DNA of 64,000 bases from Thalassotalea sp. G2M2-11. Lineage in GTDB: Bacteria; Pseudomonadota; Gammaproteobacteria; Enterobacterales; Alteromonadaceae. The stretch lies in contig NZ_JADNYL010000002.1 of assembly GCF_017168195.1 (NCBI RefSeq), positions 558,001-622,000 of the forward strand, in the 5' to 3' direction. A program made the translations under genes and the position numbers. Positions 8,066-17,493 of this stretch are shown piece after piece. Within the stretch, counting starts at the first letter, position 1. The number at the start of each line of letters is the position of its first letter. The notes beneath the pieces are model-generated. The model worked only from the letters and a program-made list of their open reading frames with translations, did no database searches and was not told the DNA's origin.

Positions 8066-10072
8066 GTGACTTCTATCAATAAAATAACTTTTCAAGCAGA
8101 TGGCTCCCCTTACTCTGAACAGTTTGACGATATCTATTTTGATACCGAGTCAGGCTTTTCACAAAGTGAACAAGTATTTATCAACGGTAATAACATCGCA
8201 GAACAGCTGTTATCTGAAAAACTTAACGCTTGCGATACTTTCACTATCGGTGAGACAGGTTTTGGCACAGGGCTCAACTTTCTGCTAACACTAAAATGTT
8301 ATCAAAGATTAGCTCTGCATCACCAACTGCCAAAATTAGCCTTTATTAGTACAGAAAAGTACCCATTAACTCGCGAGCAGCTGACAAAATCGCTGACAAA
8401 TTTTCCACAATTATCATCTGAAGTCTCATTATTATTAGCCCATTACCCAGAGCATGTTAACGGTACGATAGACATCTCGTTATTGGAGGGCAATGCTTCA
8501 CTTACTATCTATATAGGTGATGCCACCGAAAGTTTGCGTCAATTGAACTTAGCGAGAACATCACCAGGGTTGATCAATGCTTGGTACCTTGATGGTTTTT
8601 CGCCAGCCAAAAATCCTGAAATGTGGACGAATGAATTATTCACCCAATTAGCGCGGCTCTCAAAGCCCCAAGCAAGCATCAGTACGTTTACCGTTGCAGG
8701 ATTTATCAGGCGAGGACTGCAAGCAGTTGGTTTTCGCCTAACAAAGCAAAGCTATCAGGGAAAGAAAAAAGAGATTTTGGTTGGAAAATATCAACAAAAT
8801 GTTTTAGCGGGCAAAGGTTATCAGCTGCGTTCTACTATTGTAAAACCACAACATGTGGCAATTATCGGTGGCGGTATCGCCTCTGCCTGTACCGCTTATG
8901 CACTAACGCAACAAGGCATTAAAGTCACCTTGTATTGCCGTGACAAACAAGTCGCTCAAGGCGCATCCAGTAATGCCATTGGCGCTCTGTATCCTTTATT
9001 GCATCAACAAGTCGATGACATCAGTCAATTTTATCAGCACGCATTTTGGCATGCCCGCAACTTGTATCAATCACTCAATAAGCAGGGCTATCACTTTAGC
9101 CACCAATGGTGCGGATTACTCGAAGTCGCCTATAAAGAAGCTTTAGTTAAGCGACAGCAAATTTTCGAACAACAGCAACCTTGGCCTAAAGACCTCATTC
9201 ATGGTGTCAATCAACAACAAGCCTCTACCATAGCTCAAGTACCTTTAGCGTATGGCGGATTATTTATGCCAAATGCCGGCTGGATAGCGCCGGCAGAGCT
9301 AGTCGAACAGCTATTTAAAGCAGCACAAGATACCCAATTATTAAAAATAAAAACCTCTGTTGATATTAGCAAAGTAGAGCAACTTGAAAATAAACACTGG
9401 TTACTTCATAACAATAAAAGCAAGTTTAATGCTTCTACAGTCATTTTTTGTGGTGGTGCAGAATCGATTGATTTACCTTATGTTAAACAATTACCGCTGT
9501 CATATGTACGAGGACAAGTCAGCTCTGTTCATACAGATAATACAATGCAAGCACTCAATACTGTGCTTTGTCATAAAGGCTATTTAACCCCTGCTCATCG
9601 CAATATGCATTGCATTGGCGCTACCTTTGATAAACAAAATTCAAGTGTGGCTGCAACTGATAAAGATGATAAATTCAATCTTGATATGTTACACAAATGC
9701 CTACCTGATCTTACTTCTTGGACACAAGATAACATTGCCATGAGCAAAGCAAGGCTGAGATGCATGACACCCGATCATTTGCCGATGGTCGGTGCAATGC
9801 CAGATATAGCTGCACATAAAACCCTATATGGCCATTTAGCAAAAGATAAAAATTGGCGAGTCAATGAGCCAGCACCTGTTATCGAAAATTTATACTTACT
9901 AACGGGGCTTGGTGCCAGAGGGCTATGTAGCGCGCCATTATTAGCCGATATTCTTGCTGCTGATTTAACCGGTAAACCTTACCCGGTAGATAGTGAGATG
10001 TTATTTAACTTAGCGCCTAATCGTTTTATCATCCGCGATATCATTAAGCGCAAAATTGAAGTAAATGATTAA
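8066..10072 (+). CDS. mnmC: Bifunctional tRNA mnm5s2U34 enzyme MnmC
   Basis: Completes 5-methylaminomethyl-2-thiouridine at the tRNA wobble position. The N-terminal half (about 1-250) is the SAM-dependent methyltransferase, with GETGFGTGLNFL and the DGFSPAKNPEMW segment. The C-terminal half (about 263-668) is the FAD-dependent oxidase that removes the carboxymethyl group, with the dinucleotide motif VAIIGGGIASACTAYAL. The length of 668 residues matches full two-domain MnmC. The start is a GTG at 8066, fitting the family N-terminus (ITFQADGSPYSEQFDDIYF). It is divergent from fabB and convergent with yfcL, an E. coli-like neighbourhood. Confidence 0.96.
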   Translation: MTSINKITFQADGSPYSEQFDDIYFDTESGFSQSEQVFINGNNIAEQLLSEKLNACDTFTIGETGFGTGLNFLLTLKCYQRLALHHQLPKLAFISTEKYPLTREQLTKSLTNFPQLSSEVSLLLAHYPEHVNGTIDISLLEGNASLTIYIGDATESLRQLNLARTSPGLINAWYLDGFSPAKNPEMWTNELFTQLARLSKPQASISTFTVAGFIRRGLQAVGFRLTKQSYQGKKKEILVGKYQQNVLAGKGYQLRSTIVKPQHVAIIGGGIASACTAYALTQQGIKVTLYCRDKQVAQGASSNAIGALYPLLHQQVDDISQFYQHAFWHARNLYQSLNKQGYHFSHQWCGLLEVAYKEALVKRQQIFEQQQPWPKDLIHGVNQQQASTIAQVPLAYGGLFMPNAGWIAPAELVEQLFKAAQDTQLLKIKTSVDISKVEQLENKHWLLHNNKSKFNASTVIFCGGAESIDLPYVKQLPLSYVRGQVSSVHTDNTMQALNTVLCHKGYLTPAHRNMHCIGATFDKQNSSVAATDKDDKFNLDMLHKCLPDLTSWTQDNIAMSKARLRCMTPDHLPMVGAMPDIAAHKTLYGHLAKDKNWRVNEPAPVIENLYLLTGLGARGLCSAPLLADILAADLTGKPYPVDSEMLFNLAPNRFIIRDIIKRKIEVND

Positions 10073-10095
10073 TTCCATTGGTATAACTTCATAAG

Positions 10096-10377
10096 TTAAC
10101 TATGAACAAAGTATTGCTGTAAATTCTGCCAATATTGATTCACAACTGTTCGATCTTCAGGAGAGAGCTCGGTTCTTGCGGCATGCAATTTATCATCAAC
10201 ATCCTCTGCAAGCGCCTTAGTGAGTAATTGTGAATCATCACCAAACTGGCTGGCCGCGAGCGAAATAAATCCTCGTAAGTAACTGCTGGCAAACAACTCA
10301 TCATTACTGCATTCTTGTGACACTAAATCATCAAAGTATTGATATAATTGTGTAATATTTTTCATACTTTCCTTCAT
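10096..10377 (-). CDS. yfcL: YfcL family protein
   Basis: Small soluble protein of 93 residues belonging to the YfcL family of gammaproteobacteria. The biochemical role is not known. The protein is acidic and mostly helical, with no signal peptide, membrane segment or recognisable catalytic motif. Its assignment rests on the sequence pattern (FDDLVSQECSNDELFASSYLRGF) and on its position next to mnmC and near epmC, the same neighbourhood as E. coli yfcL. The start codon lies 5 bp after the stop of the NAD-kinase-like gene, so they probably share a transcript. A second in-frame ATG four codons in (MKNITQ) could be the true start. Confidence 0.85.
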   Translation of the reverse strand: MKESMKNITQLYQYFDDLVSQECSNDELFASSYLRGFISLAASQFGDDSQLLTKALAEDVDDKLHAARTELSPEDRTVVNQYWQNLQQYFVHS

Positions 10378-10382
10378 CTATC

Positions 10383-11510
10383 TTATTGGGGACTTGCCAC
10401 TGGGTATAATACTTGATCATGGTAACCCGTGGTGACAGGCAGATAACCCGTCAGTTCTTTATCTAATTCGCTATCACCGGTATCTACTATTAAAGGTCGG
10501 GCATTTAATGCGGTGAGCTTGGTTTTTGTCGCAATGATAATGATATTGTCCTTACCAATAGCACGAATAATCCGAGGGCTTAATTGCTGATTTCCTCGAC
10601 CAAAGATATGTCCCTGACCACCAATTAAAGTGATCACTAATTTCACACCATCAGCTTTGTTTTCATTAATCGCTTGCCATAGTTGTGATTCAATTACATC
10701 ATTAGCTAATAATGATTGCTCTTTAACTAAATCTACGCCCAACAAGGTATTGGTTAAGCCTAATTCTTCCATTACAAATGCCGTGGTTGACCCTGAACCA
10801 ATGATAAATAGCTCATCATCCATCCGGTTGATAACATCCGCAGCAATATCATGTAGCACCAGTTCATCGGACTCTTTTCCTCCCGATTTGACCGCTTGTA
10901 CATAACGTAGCTCAGCTGGCACTTGCATCTCACCAAAACGCTTGGCCTTAACAACACCTTGACGAAACAATGATTCGTCAATATCCATCACATTGGCTTC
11001 TGTTAAAGTGACTAACTGGTTGGTCACCATCAATTCTATAACTCGCCCAGCCGCCTTCGGTGTTACCGCGTACACGCCTGAATGAATTTTACAGCCTGCT
11101 GGAATACCTAACACTGGAAAACTATCAGACACTTTATGACAAATGTTTCTTGCAGTGCCATCACCGCCCGCAAAGAGTAAAATATCCACCTGTTGTGCAA
11201 TTAACGCCTCAACTGCATTTTCAGTGTCTTGCGCTGTAGTCTGTTCGGCATTGCAGTGGTAAATCACCTTCACATTAAAACCTAATTCACGAGCACTTTG
11301 CTCCCCCATTAACCCATTAGCACAATAAATAGTGATATTTTCTTGGTAAGGAACGAGCATTTCTAAAGCTAACTTTGCCCGTTGATTAGCCTTCGCTTCA
11401 GCACCTAAGGCAAGGGCCTTTTCAGCAATACCTTCACCGTCACTGCCTTTTAACGCAACACTACCACCGATACCTGCTATCGGATTAACGATAAAGCCTA
11501 ATTTAAACAT
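10383..11510 (-). CDS. ATP-NAD kinase family protein
   Basis: Member of the NAD kinase/diacylglycerol kinase superfamily, distinct from the housekeeping NadK. The 375-residue protein starts with FIVNPIAGIGG and carries the nucleotide-kinase motif LLFAGGDGTARNI (GGDG, about residue 118), followed by GIPAGCKIHSGVYA. A C-terminal half beyond the kinase core is typical of the longer ATP-NAD kinase-like group. Whether it phosphorylates NAD, another nucleotide or a different substrate cannot be decided from sequence. It overlaps the end of epmC by 8 bp and precedes yfcL by 5 bp, so the three genes form a compact minus-strand operon. Confidence 0.85.
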   Translation of the reverse strand: MFKLGFIVNPIAGIGGSVALKGSDGEGIAEKALALGAEAKANQRAKLALEMLVPYQENITIYCANGLMGEQSARELGFNVKVIYHCNAEQTTAQDTENAVEALIAQQVDILLFAGGDGTARNICHKVSDSFPVLGIPAGCKIHSGVYAVTPKAAGRVIELMVTNQLVTLTEANVMDIDESLFRQGVVKAKRFGEMQVPAELRYVQAVKSGGKESDELVLHDIAADVINRMDDELFIIGSGSTTAFVMEELGLTNTLLGVDLVKEQSLLANDVIESQLWQAINENKADGVKLVITLIGGQGHIFGRGNQQLSPRIIRAIGKDNIIIIATKTKLTALNARPLIVDTGDSELDKELTGYLPVTTGYHDQVLYPVASPQ

Positions 11511-12054
11511 CGGTACATAAATCCTTATCTAACTGAAACTGTTCAATCGTCAGTGGAAGTTCAACATGATAAAAACGGGCAAGTGCTTCAATAAACATTT
11601 GCGCTCTGGGTGGAAACCCTGTCTGTAGGTATTGCTTCACCTGCTGATAAACATGGTGTTTAAATGATGTGGTATCCGCTTGAGCACCATGAAGGTTATC
11701 GGCAGACACATAAAACTTTTTCTTAGCTGCCTGGCAAAATGCCCATTCAATGGCTTGAGGTTTAATTTCTACTTGCTCAAATGTTTGCTGCTGCTCAGCC
11801 GTTCGACCATCAGGTATATACCAATAACCAAAATCTTCCTGTAATCGACGTTCGGCACCAGCAATACACCAATGCGCAATTTCATGCAATGCACTGGAAA
11901 AATAACCATGGGCAAATACTATTTGATGATAGGGGCACTGCTCGTTGGCGGGCAAGTAAATAGGTTCATCATCACCTTTTATCAATTTAGTGCGATAATT
12001 TGCATAAAATGTTTGCTCGAATAGCCCGATCAAATCTTGGTAATTATGAGACAT
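11503..12054 (-). CDS. epmC: Elongation factor P hydroxylase EpmC
   Basis: Hydroxylates the beta-lysylated lysine of elongation factor P, the last step of the EpmA/EpmB/EpmC modification pathway. The protein contains the metal-binding motif HEIAHWCIAG and the segment DFGYWYIPDGRT that define the family (formerly YfcM). The open frame extends 24 codons further upstream, but the ATG at 12054 (MSHNYQDLI) gives 183 residues, the usual length, and removes a hydrophobic extension that would be out of place in a cytosolic enzyme. It heads the operon with the NAD-kinase-like gene and yfcL. EpmA and EpmB are not in the window. Confidence 0.92.
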   Translation of the reverse strand: MSHNYQDLIGLFEQTFYANYRTKLIKGDDEPIYLPANEQCPYHQIVFAHGYFSSALHEIAHWCIAGAERRLQEDFGYWYIPDGRTAEQQQTFEQVEIKPQAIEWAFCQAAKKKFYVSADNLHGAQADTTSFKHHVYQQVKQYLQTGFPPRAQMFIEALARFYHVELPLTIEQFQLDKDLCTDV

Positions 12055-12162
12055 TAATACAACGAAAGAACAACAAAAAATATTGGCGCGTATTCTAACC
12101 AATAATGGCGATAAATACATCGCCATTAATAAAAATCAACACGCTCTAATTAACGCAGGCTT

Positions 12163-13338
12163 TTAATCGGGTATTTTTTTCAATGCTTGCCTAATAAATA
12201 AATAGCCTAAAATACCAGAAATCAACGAGCCAATGACAATACCTAACCGGTCTTGAAACAACGGCGATGCACTACTTTGCTCAAACGCCAGCGTTCCGAT
12301 AAACAAGCTCATGGTAAAGCCAACACCACACAAAGCAGCAACGCCATACAATAATGACCAATTCACTTGTTCCGGCAGTTTTGCAAAACCAAGTTTTATC
12401 GCAATAAAGCAAAAACCAAATACTCCTAGCTGTTTACCGATAACTAAACCAACAATGATCCCAAACGGTACAGGTGATAACACCTGCTCCATGCCAATAC
12501 CACTAAAACTAATACCGGCATTGGCAAAAGCAAAAATAGGTAAAATAATAAACGCCACTAGAGAGTGTAAATTATGCTCTAATGATTTTAACGGTGAAGG
12601 TTCGCCAGCTTTCCCTTTCATAGGAATAAACAAGGCCAACACTACGCCAGCTAAGGTGGCATGTACCCCAGACTTTAACACGGCCACCCAAAGTGCAATC
12701 CCGATAAAAATATAAGGAGCGGTATCAACAACCCCTCTCCTGTTTAAAATAAACAGCAAACTGATCATCACTAATGAAAAGAGTAATGACACCATAGATA
12801 ATTGATCGGTATAAAACATGGCGATGACAATAATGGCACCTAAGTCATCAAAGATGGCCAATGACGTTAAAAATACTTTCAGTTGTAACGGCACTTTCGA
12901 ACCAAGGAGAGCTAAAATGCCTAAAGCAAATGCGATATCAGTTGCCGTAGGAATAGCCCAACCATTTAATGCTTCAGGATCTTGATAGTTAAATGCGACA
13001 AAACATAAGGCTGGCACTAACATACCACCTACGGCGCCAATAGCAGGTAAAGTGATCTGCCCAGGCTTCGATAAATCGCCTTCTAAAAACTCTCTTTTTA
13101 ACTCTAAGCCAACTAAAAAGAAAAACAGTGCCATTAAACCATCATTAATCCACAATAATAAAGGTTTGGCTATTTCAAAACTGCCAATTGCTACCATCAC
13201 TGGTACATTAAGTAACAAATCGTAGTAAGGTGATAACGGGGAATTAGCAACAATTAAAGCGACGATTGCCGCAAGCATTAAGATGATACCGCTAGCAGCC
13301 TCTAGTTTTAAAAAGTCTTGAATCGTTTTTATTGGCAT
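12163..13338 (-). CDS. nhaA: Na+/H+ antiporter NhaA
   Basis: Electrogenic inner-membrane antiporter that expels sodium in exchange for protons, important for marine cells at alkaline pH. With the start at the ATG at 13338 the protein has 391 residues. It carries the transport-site aspartates in ATDIAFALG and the adjacent pair in LTSLAIFDDLGAI, equivalent to D133 and D163-D164 of E. coli NhaA, plus about 12 hydrophobic segments. The longer frame opens with a TTG at 13356, but a GAGGAA ribosome site lies correctly spaced before the internal ATG. No nhaR is adjacent. An Lrp-type regulator is divergent 280 bp upstream. Confidence 0.96.
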   Translation of the reverse strand: MPIKTIQDFLKLEAASGIILMLAAIVALIVANSPLSPYYDLLLNVPVMVAIGSFEIAKPLLLWINDGLMALFFFLVGLELKREFLEGDLSKPGQITLPAIGAVGGMLVPALCFVAFNYQDPEALNGWAIPTATDIAFALGILALLGSKVPLQLKVFLTSLAIFDDLGAIIVIAMFYTDQLSMVSLLFSLVMISLLFILNRRGVVDTAPYIFIGIALWVAVLKSGVHATLAGVVLALFIPMKGKAGEPSPLKSLEHNLHSLVAFIILPIFAFANAGISFSGIGMEQVLSPVPFGIIVGLVIGKQLGVFGFCFIAIKLGFAKLPEQVNWSLLYGVAALCGVGFTMSLFIGTLAFEQSSASPLFQDRLGIVIGSLISGILGYLFIRQALKKIPD

Positions 13339-13618
13339 AGATGAACATTTCCTCAATCAAAAAAAGACATATTATGTCAAAGCGAACTAAATAACAAAGA
13401 TCTGACACTAAAAAGTGTAGAGGTATTTTTCATCGAGTTGATCGAAAGAGATAATATCTTTGATTTTGTTTCAACTCTCGACTAATTATGTAGTAAATTC
13501 GGAAAATAGAAATAATTTCGAAAAAAATTTTATTCGATTACGATAAACACTAGTATTTCTGTTAATAGTAAGTGTAGTATGGCTGAAAAAGACTGTTGAT
13601 AAATTTTATAACTCCACC

Positions 13619-14086
13619 ATGAAAAAGCTAGATGACATTGATTTACGTATTTTAACCATCTTATATAAAAATGCCGACATTACCAACAAAGAACTCGCTG
13701 GCCAAATTGGCATTGCTCCCTCAACCTGTTTAGAGCGCGTAAAACGCATGAAAACAAACGGCATCATTAAAGGGGCATTTGTTGATATTAACTTTAAAAA
13801 TATTGGCGGTAACATTGAAGCTATCGCAGCCATCCGTTTGCAACCCTATTCTGAAGAAATTGTTAATCAACTAAGAGATGATCTATTAAAACTGCCAGAA
13901 ATTGTCAGTTTATATCATATGGGTGGCAGCTATGACTATTTTATTCATATGGCTGTAAGAGATAGTGAACACTTACGTCAGTTTGTATTTAATGCCATTA
14001 CATCAAGAGACGAAGTCACCACTGTAGAAACATCTTTAGTATTTGAACATAGTCGCAGTGGGGTATTACCTAACTTTGATGAATGA
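13619..14086 (+). CDS. Lrp/AsnC family transcriptional regulator
   Basis: Feast/famine regulator of 155 residues. The N-terminal winged helix-turn-helix (about 3-60, LDDIDLRILTILYKNADITNKELAGQ) includes the signature APSTCLERVKRMKTNGIIKG. A C-terminal RAM ligand-binding domain follows (about 70-145), with the GSYDYFIHMAV segment. It is divergent from nhaA across 280 bp of very AT-rich sequence. Its targets and effector are unknown; it is not Lrp itself judging by its divergent sequence. Its stop codon abuts the stop codon of the convergent gene with no gap. Confidence 0.9.
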   Translation: MKKLDDIDLRILTILYKNADITNKELAGQIGIAPSTCLERVKRMKTNGIIKGAFVDINFKNIGGNIEAIAAIRLQPYSEEIVNQLRDDLLKLPEIVSLYHMGGSYDYFIHMAVRDSEHLRQFVFNAITSRDEVTTVETSLVFEHSRSGVLPNFDE

Positions 14087-14833
14087 TCATTGGCTCACAT
14101 GGTGATGAAGCAGACGCGTTATCTCCCCGTTAGCTTTTAGTTTTCGAATATGGCGATCTATCATTTTTTTAACCGAATACAGCTCTTTCTGTAAAACAAT
14201 ATTTAAAGGGACTGAGCTTGTGGGCTTTGAGGTGTGATATAACTTCTTATTTTTAAATTCAGGGAGATTCATGATTTGAATAGCATTAAATTCATTCATC
14301 ACTAGGTAATCACAGCGTTGCTTATACAGCATTCGCATCATTGAAACTTGCGAATTAGAATCAACGCGAATCAATCGTTTACTCTCAAGAAACTCTTGTA
14401 AATAAGGGTATACATACCCCTTACGCGTACAGACAAACTCGCTGTTTTGATTATCAATCAACGAAAAATTTTCTGGAAAAGGAGTTGTACCATATAAAAA
14501 ACTGCGATGCATATGAATGGGTTCCGAGACTATTACCTTTTCGGGATGTTTTAACCAAGCTTCACTGAGCATCATCATATCGACTTTATGTTCATATAAG
14601 CTCTCTTCAGCTCGCTGACGACTGTTAGATACATACCTAATACTGAGCTTCCCTGTATCGGTTAACTCCTTTAGTACGTCAGGTATCAAGCCGGAATAGC
14701 CCCAATCAGTTTTATTATGATAAATATACGGTGCTGCCCCCCGATCATTGACAACAAACAATAATGTATCATTTGCAATGACTTGGAAGGTATATACTAA
14801 GAAAAATATGAATATAAAGCTTAATTTATTCAA
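14087..14833 (-). CDS. Periplasmic solute-binding-like protein (SBP_bac_3 type)
   Basis: Secreted protein of 248 residues with a signal peptide (about 1-20, ending VIA-ND) and the overall pattern of family 3 extracellular solute-binding proteins: an N-terminal beta-lobe start (LLFVVNDRGAAPYIY), the RAEESLYEHKVDMMMLSEAW segment, and a C-terminal ELYSVKKMIDRHIRKLKANGEI helix. No ABC permease or ATPase is adjacent. It may instead belong to the many orphan amino-acid-binding-like proteins of Alteromonadales, whose role is unclear. The ligand cannot be deduced. It is convergent with the Lrp-type gene, and their stop codons touch. Confidence 0.75.
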   Translation of the reverse strand: MNKLSFIFIFFLVYTFQVIANDTLLFVVNDRGAAPYIYHNKTDWGYSGLIPDVLKELTDTGKLSIRYVSNSRQRAEESLYEHKVDMMMLSEAWLKHPEKVIVSEPIHMHRSFLYGTTPFPENFSLIDNQNSEFVCTRKGYVYPYLQEFLESKRLIRVDSNSQVSMMRMLYKQRCDYLVMNEFNAIQIMNLPEFKNKKLYHTSKPTSSVPLNIVLQKELYSVKKMIDRHIRKLKANGEITRLLHHHVSQ

Positions 14834-14992
14834 ATTATACTCGTTATCTCAATCATTTAACGTCAGTATAGCCCCTTATCAATTAGTTTACTAATGATCT
14901 AATAAACCCTTAATTTCAGTATTTTATCTTGGTTATAGTATGTAATCTGATACCATAGCCCAAACAGAATATTAAGTAATTTAGGTATTAAG

Positions 14993-16450
14993 TTGGTCAA
15001 TAGCAAAGCAACCATCCTCTGGCACGATTATGAAACCTGGGGCGTTAGTCCTAAGTACGACAAACCCTCGCAATTTGCAGGTATACGTACCGATCATGAG
15101 CTTAATATTATTGGTGAACCTGAAATGTTTTATTGTCAGCCTCCCCAAGATTACTTGCCTCAGCCAGAAGCTGCTCTTGTCACGGGTATCACGCCGCAAA
15201 AAGCCCAGCAACAAGGACTGACAGAAGCTGAATTTACTGCACGTATTCATCAATTATTTTCCGAACCAAACACTTGTGTTGCCGGATATAACAATATCCG
15301 CTTTGATGATGAGGTCACCCGTTACCTGCTCTATCGTAATTTTTATGATCCTTATGCCAGAGAGTGGCAAAATGGCAATAGTCGCTGGGATATTATTGAT
15401 ATGGTGCGGGCCTGTTACGCACTGCGCCCAGAAGGAATACATTGGCCAACAGTCACCAATGAACAAACAGGTGAAGAAGTCGTCAGTTTTCGCTTGGAAT
15501 TACTGACTAAGGCCAATGGCATCAGCCACGAAGCAGCGCATGACGCAATGAGTGATGTTTACGCCACCATTGCCATGGCAAAACTTATCAAAGAAAAGCA
15601 GCCAAAACTCTATCACTATATTTTTAATTTACGTAATAAAAAGCAGGTCAGTGAATTAATTGATGTCTATAACATGACACCAATCGTGCATACTTCAAGT
15701 AAAGTACCTTCAATACACGGATGCACCAGCTGGTTCGCTCCTGTTGCTTATCATCCAGTAAATAAGAATGCGGTTATTGCTGTTGATCTAGCACGCGATC
15801 CAACGCCATTATTTGATCTTACCAGCGATGAGATCAAAACTCGTTTGTATACTCGCTATGATGAGTTAGCCGATGATGAATTACCTATTCCGGTAAAACT
15901 TATTCACATTAATAAATGTCCAGTAGTTGCACCAGCGAAAACCTTATTACCTGAAAACGCTGAACGATTAGCTATCCCTAGAGAGCTCTGCCTACAACAT
16001 TTAGCACAATTAAAACAGCATGCAGAAATTAGAGAAAAACTCACTGATGTGTTCACTAATGAAGATTATCAAGATGAGCAGCCTGAGGCTGAGCAGGCCT
16101 TATACGGCGGTAACTTTTTCTCGCACAGTGATAAAGCGCAAATGGAAATATTACATCAATTAGCGCCCGAAAAACTTGGCGATCATCCATTTAATTTTCA
16201 AGATGAACGCTTACCAACATTGTTATTTCGCTATCGCGCCCGCAATTACCCTTTAACGCTCTCAGCTGAAGAACAACAAAAATGGCAAAGTTATTGTCAA
16301 AGCAAATTACAATATGGCGGCAAAGGCATATTATCCGCTGATGAGTACATGCTCAAAATAGAAAATTTGGTACATGAGCATGAAAGTGATCCACATAAAA
16401 TGTCGATTTTAAAAGCGCTATACCAGTACTTGCAGGGCAGTAACCAATGA
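14993..16450 (+). CDS. sbcB: Exodeoxyribonuclease I
   Basis: Single-strand DNA 3'-5' exonuclease of recombination and mismatch repair. The 485-residue protein matches E. coli ExoI along its length: DEDDh motif I in WHDYETWG (D12, E14), the AGYNNIRFDDEVTR segment with motif II, HDAMSDVYATIAMAK with the final His and Asp, and the family-specific ALRPEGIHWP. The ExoI SH3-like and C-terminal helical regions follow. The start is a TTG at 14993 with AGGT six bases upstream; no ATG exists in the right place. It seems to be transcribed alone. Confidence 0.96.
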   Translation: MVNSKATILWHDYETWGVSPKYDKPSQFAGIRTDHELNIIGEPEMFYCQPPQDYLPQPEAALVTGITPQKAQQQGLTEAEFTARIHQLFSEPNTCVAGYNNIRFDDEVTRYLLYRNFYDPYAREWQNGNSRWDIIDMVRACYALRPEGIHWPTVTNEQTGEEVVSFRLELLTKANGISHEAAHDAMSDVYATIAMAKLIKEKQPKLYHYIFNLRNKKQVSELIDVYNMTPIVHTSSKVPSIHGCTSWFAPVAYHPVNKNAVIAVDLARDPTPLFDLTSDEIKTRLYTRYDELADDELPIPVKLIHINKCPVVAPAKTLLPENAERLAIPRELCLQHLAQLKQHAEIREKLTDVFTNEDYQDEQPEAEQALYGGNFFSHSDKAQMEILHQLAPEKLGDHPFNFQDERLPTLLFRYRARNYPLTLSAEEQQKWQSYCQSKLQYGGKGILSADEYMLKIENLVHEHESDPHKMSILKALYQYLQGSNQ

Positions 16451-16462
16451 TCAAATAAAGTA

Positions 16463-16492
16463 AAAGGCACCTTATAGTGCCTTTGACTATTC
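16463..16492 (+). terminator. Possible terminator after sbcB
   Basis: Eight-bp stem aaaggcac / gtgccttt with a 6-base loop, 13 bp after the sbcB stop. The following T run is poor, so termination may be weak. Confidence 0.5.
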
Positions 16493-16620
16493 TGTTCGTG
16501 TTTGGCCAAGTATAACTTAACAAATAAAGACGAGTTCAATAACTAAATATCCGTTACCTTTATCATGAATTCTTTAATTATTATGTCGCTTTTGTTTAAC
16601 CATCATCGCTAGCCAATAAA

Positions 16621-17493
16621 CTATTCAGGCTTGTTAAATCGTGCAATTAAACTAGAGGTATCCCAGCGATTCCCTCCCATGTTCTGAACCTCTTGATAAT
16701 AATTATCAAGTTGCTTGGTGATAGTGAGATCTGCACCTAACTTGTCTGCCTCAGCAAATGCCATAGCCAAATCTTTTCGTACCCAATCTACAGCAAAACC
16801 AAAATCAAACTCTCTTGCACACATGGTTTTACCACGATTATCCATTTGCCATGAACCTGCAGCACCTTTTGAAATCGTCGCAAGTAATTTATCTGTATCT
16901 AACCCTGCCCTTTGTGCAAAATTAAGTCCTTCAGCTAAACCTTGTACGGTATTTACAAAACAAATTTGATTAACCATTTTTGCTAATTGTCCAGAACCAA
17001 CTTTTCCCATTAGTTGGCTGAAACGAGCGTAGGCATCCATCACAGGAACGACTTTATCAAATACCGTTTGTTCACCACCACACATAATGGTAAGTACGCC
17101 ATTTTCAGCACCAGCCTGTCCGCCCGAAACAGGCGCATCGATAAAATCAACCTGTTGTGCTTTTGTTTTCTGTGCTAGTTCCTGAGCAAGTTCTGCGGAT
17201 GCTGTGGTATGGTCAATCAATATGCTTTCTGGAGCTAAGCCAGATAATACACCATCATCTCCTAACACTACCTGCCTAACATCATCGTCGTTACCAACAC
17301 AACAAAACACCATTTCACATTCTTTAGCGGCAAGTTGAGGCGTTACTGCCAGTCGACCACCAAACTCATCAACCCATTGCTGTGCTTTAGCAGTTGTGCG
17401 GTTATATACACAAACCTCATACCCTGCTTTTTGTAAATGCCCTGCCATTGGGTAGCCCATCACGCCAAGGCCTATAAAAGCAACTTTTTTCAT
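16621..17493 (-). CDS. NAD(P)-dependent beta-hydroxyacid dehydrogenase (GlxR/HIBADH family)
   Basis: Reversible oxidoreductase of the 3-hydroxyisobutyrate/tartronate-semialdehyde reductase family. With the ATG at 17493 (GGAA five bases upstream) it has 290 residues, the family norm; the longer frame adds 38 unlikely residues. Visible motifs are the Rossmann signature FIGLGVMGYPMAGHL, the substrate motif DAPVSGGQAGAENG, and the catalytic-lysine helix GSGQLAKMVNQI. The substrate cannot be told from sequence; candidates are tartronate semialdehyde, 3-hydroxyisobutyrate, or succinic/glyoxylic semialdehyde. Neighbouring genes give no pathway context, although a sugar-acid cluster lies 16 kb away. 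Confidence 0.85.
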   Translation of the reverse strand: MKKVAFIGLGVMGYPMAGHLQKAGYEVCVYNRTTAKAQQWVDEFGGRLAVTPQLAAKECEMVFCCVGNDDDVRQVVLGDDGVLSGLAPESILIDHTTASAELAQELAQKTKAQQVDFIDAPVSGGQAGAENGVLTIMCGGEQTVFDKVVPVMDAYARFSQLMGKVGSGQLAKMVNQICFVNTVQGLAEGLNFAQRAGLDTDKLLATISKGAAGSWQMDNRGKTMCAREFDFGFAVDWVRKDLAMAFAEADKLGADLTITKQLDNYYQEVQNMGGNRWDTSSLIARFNKPE

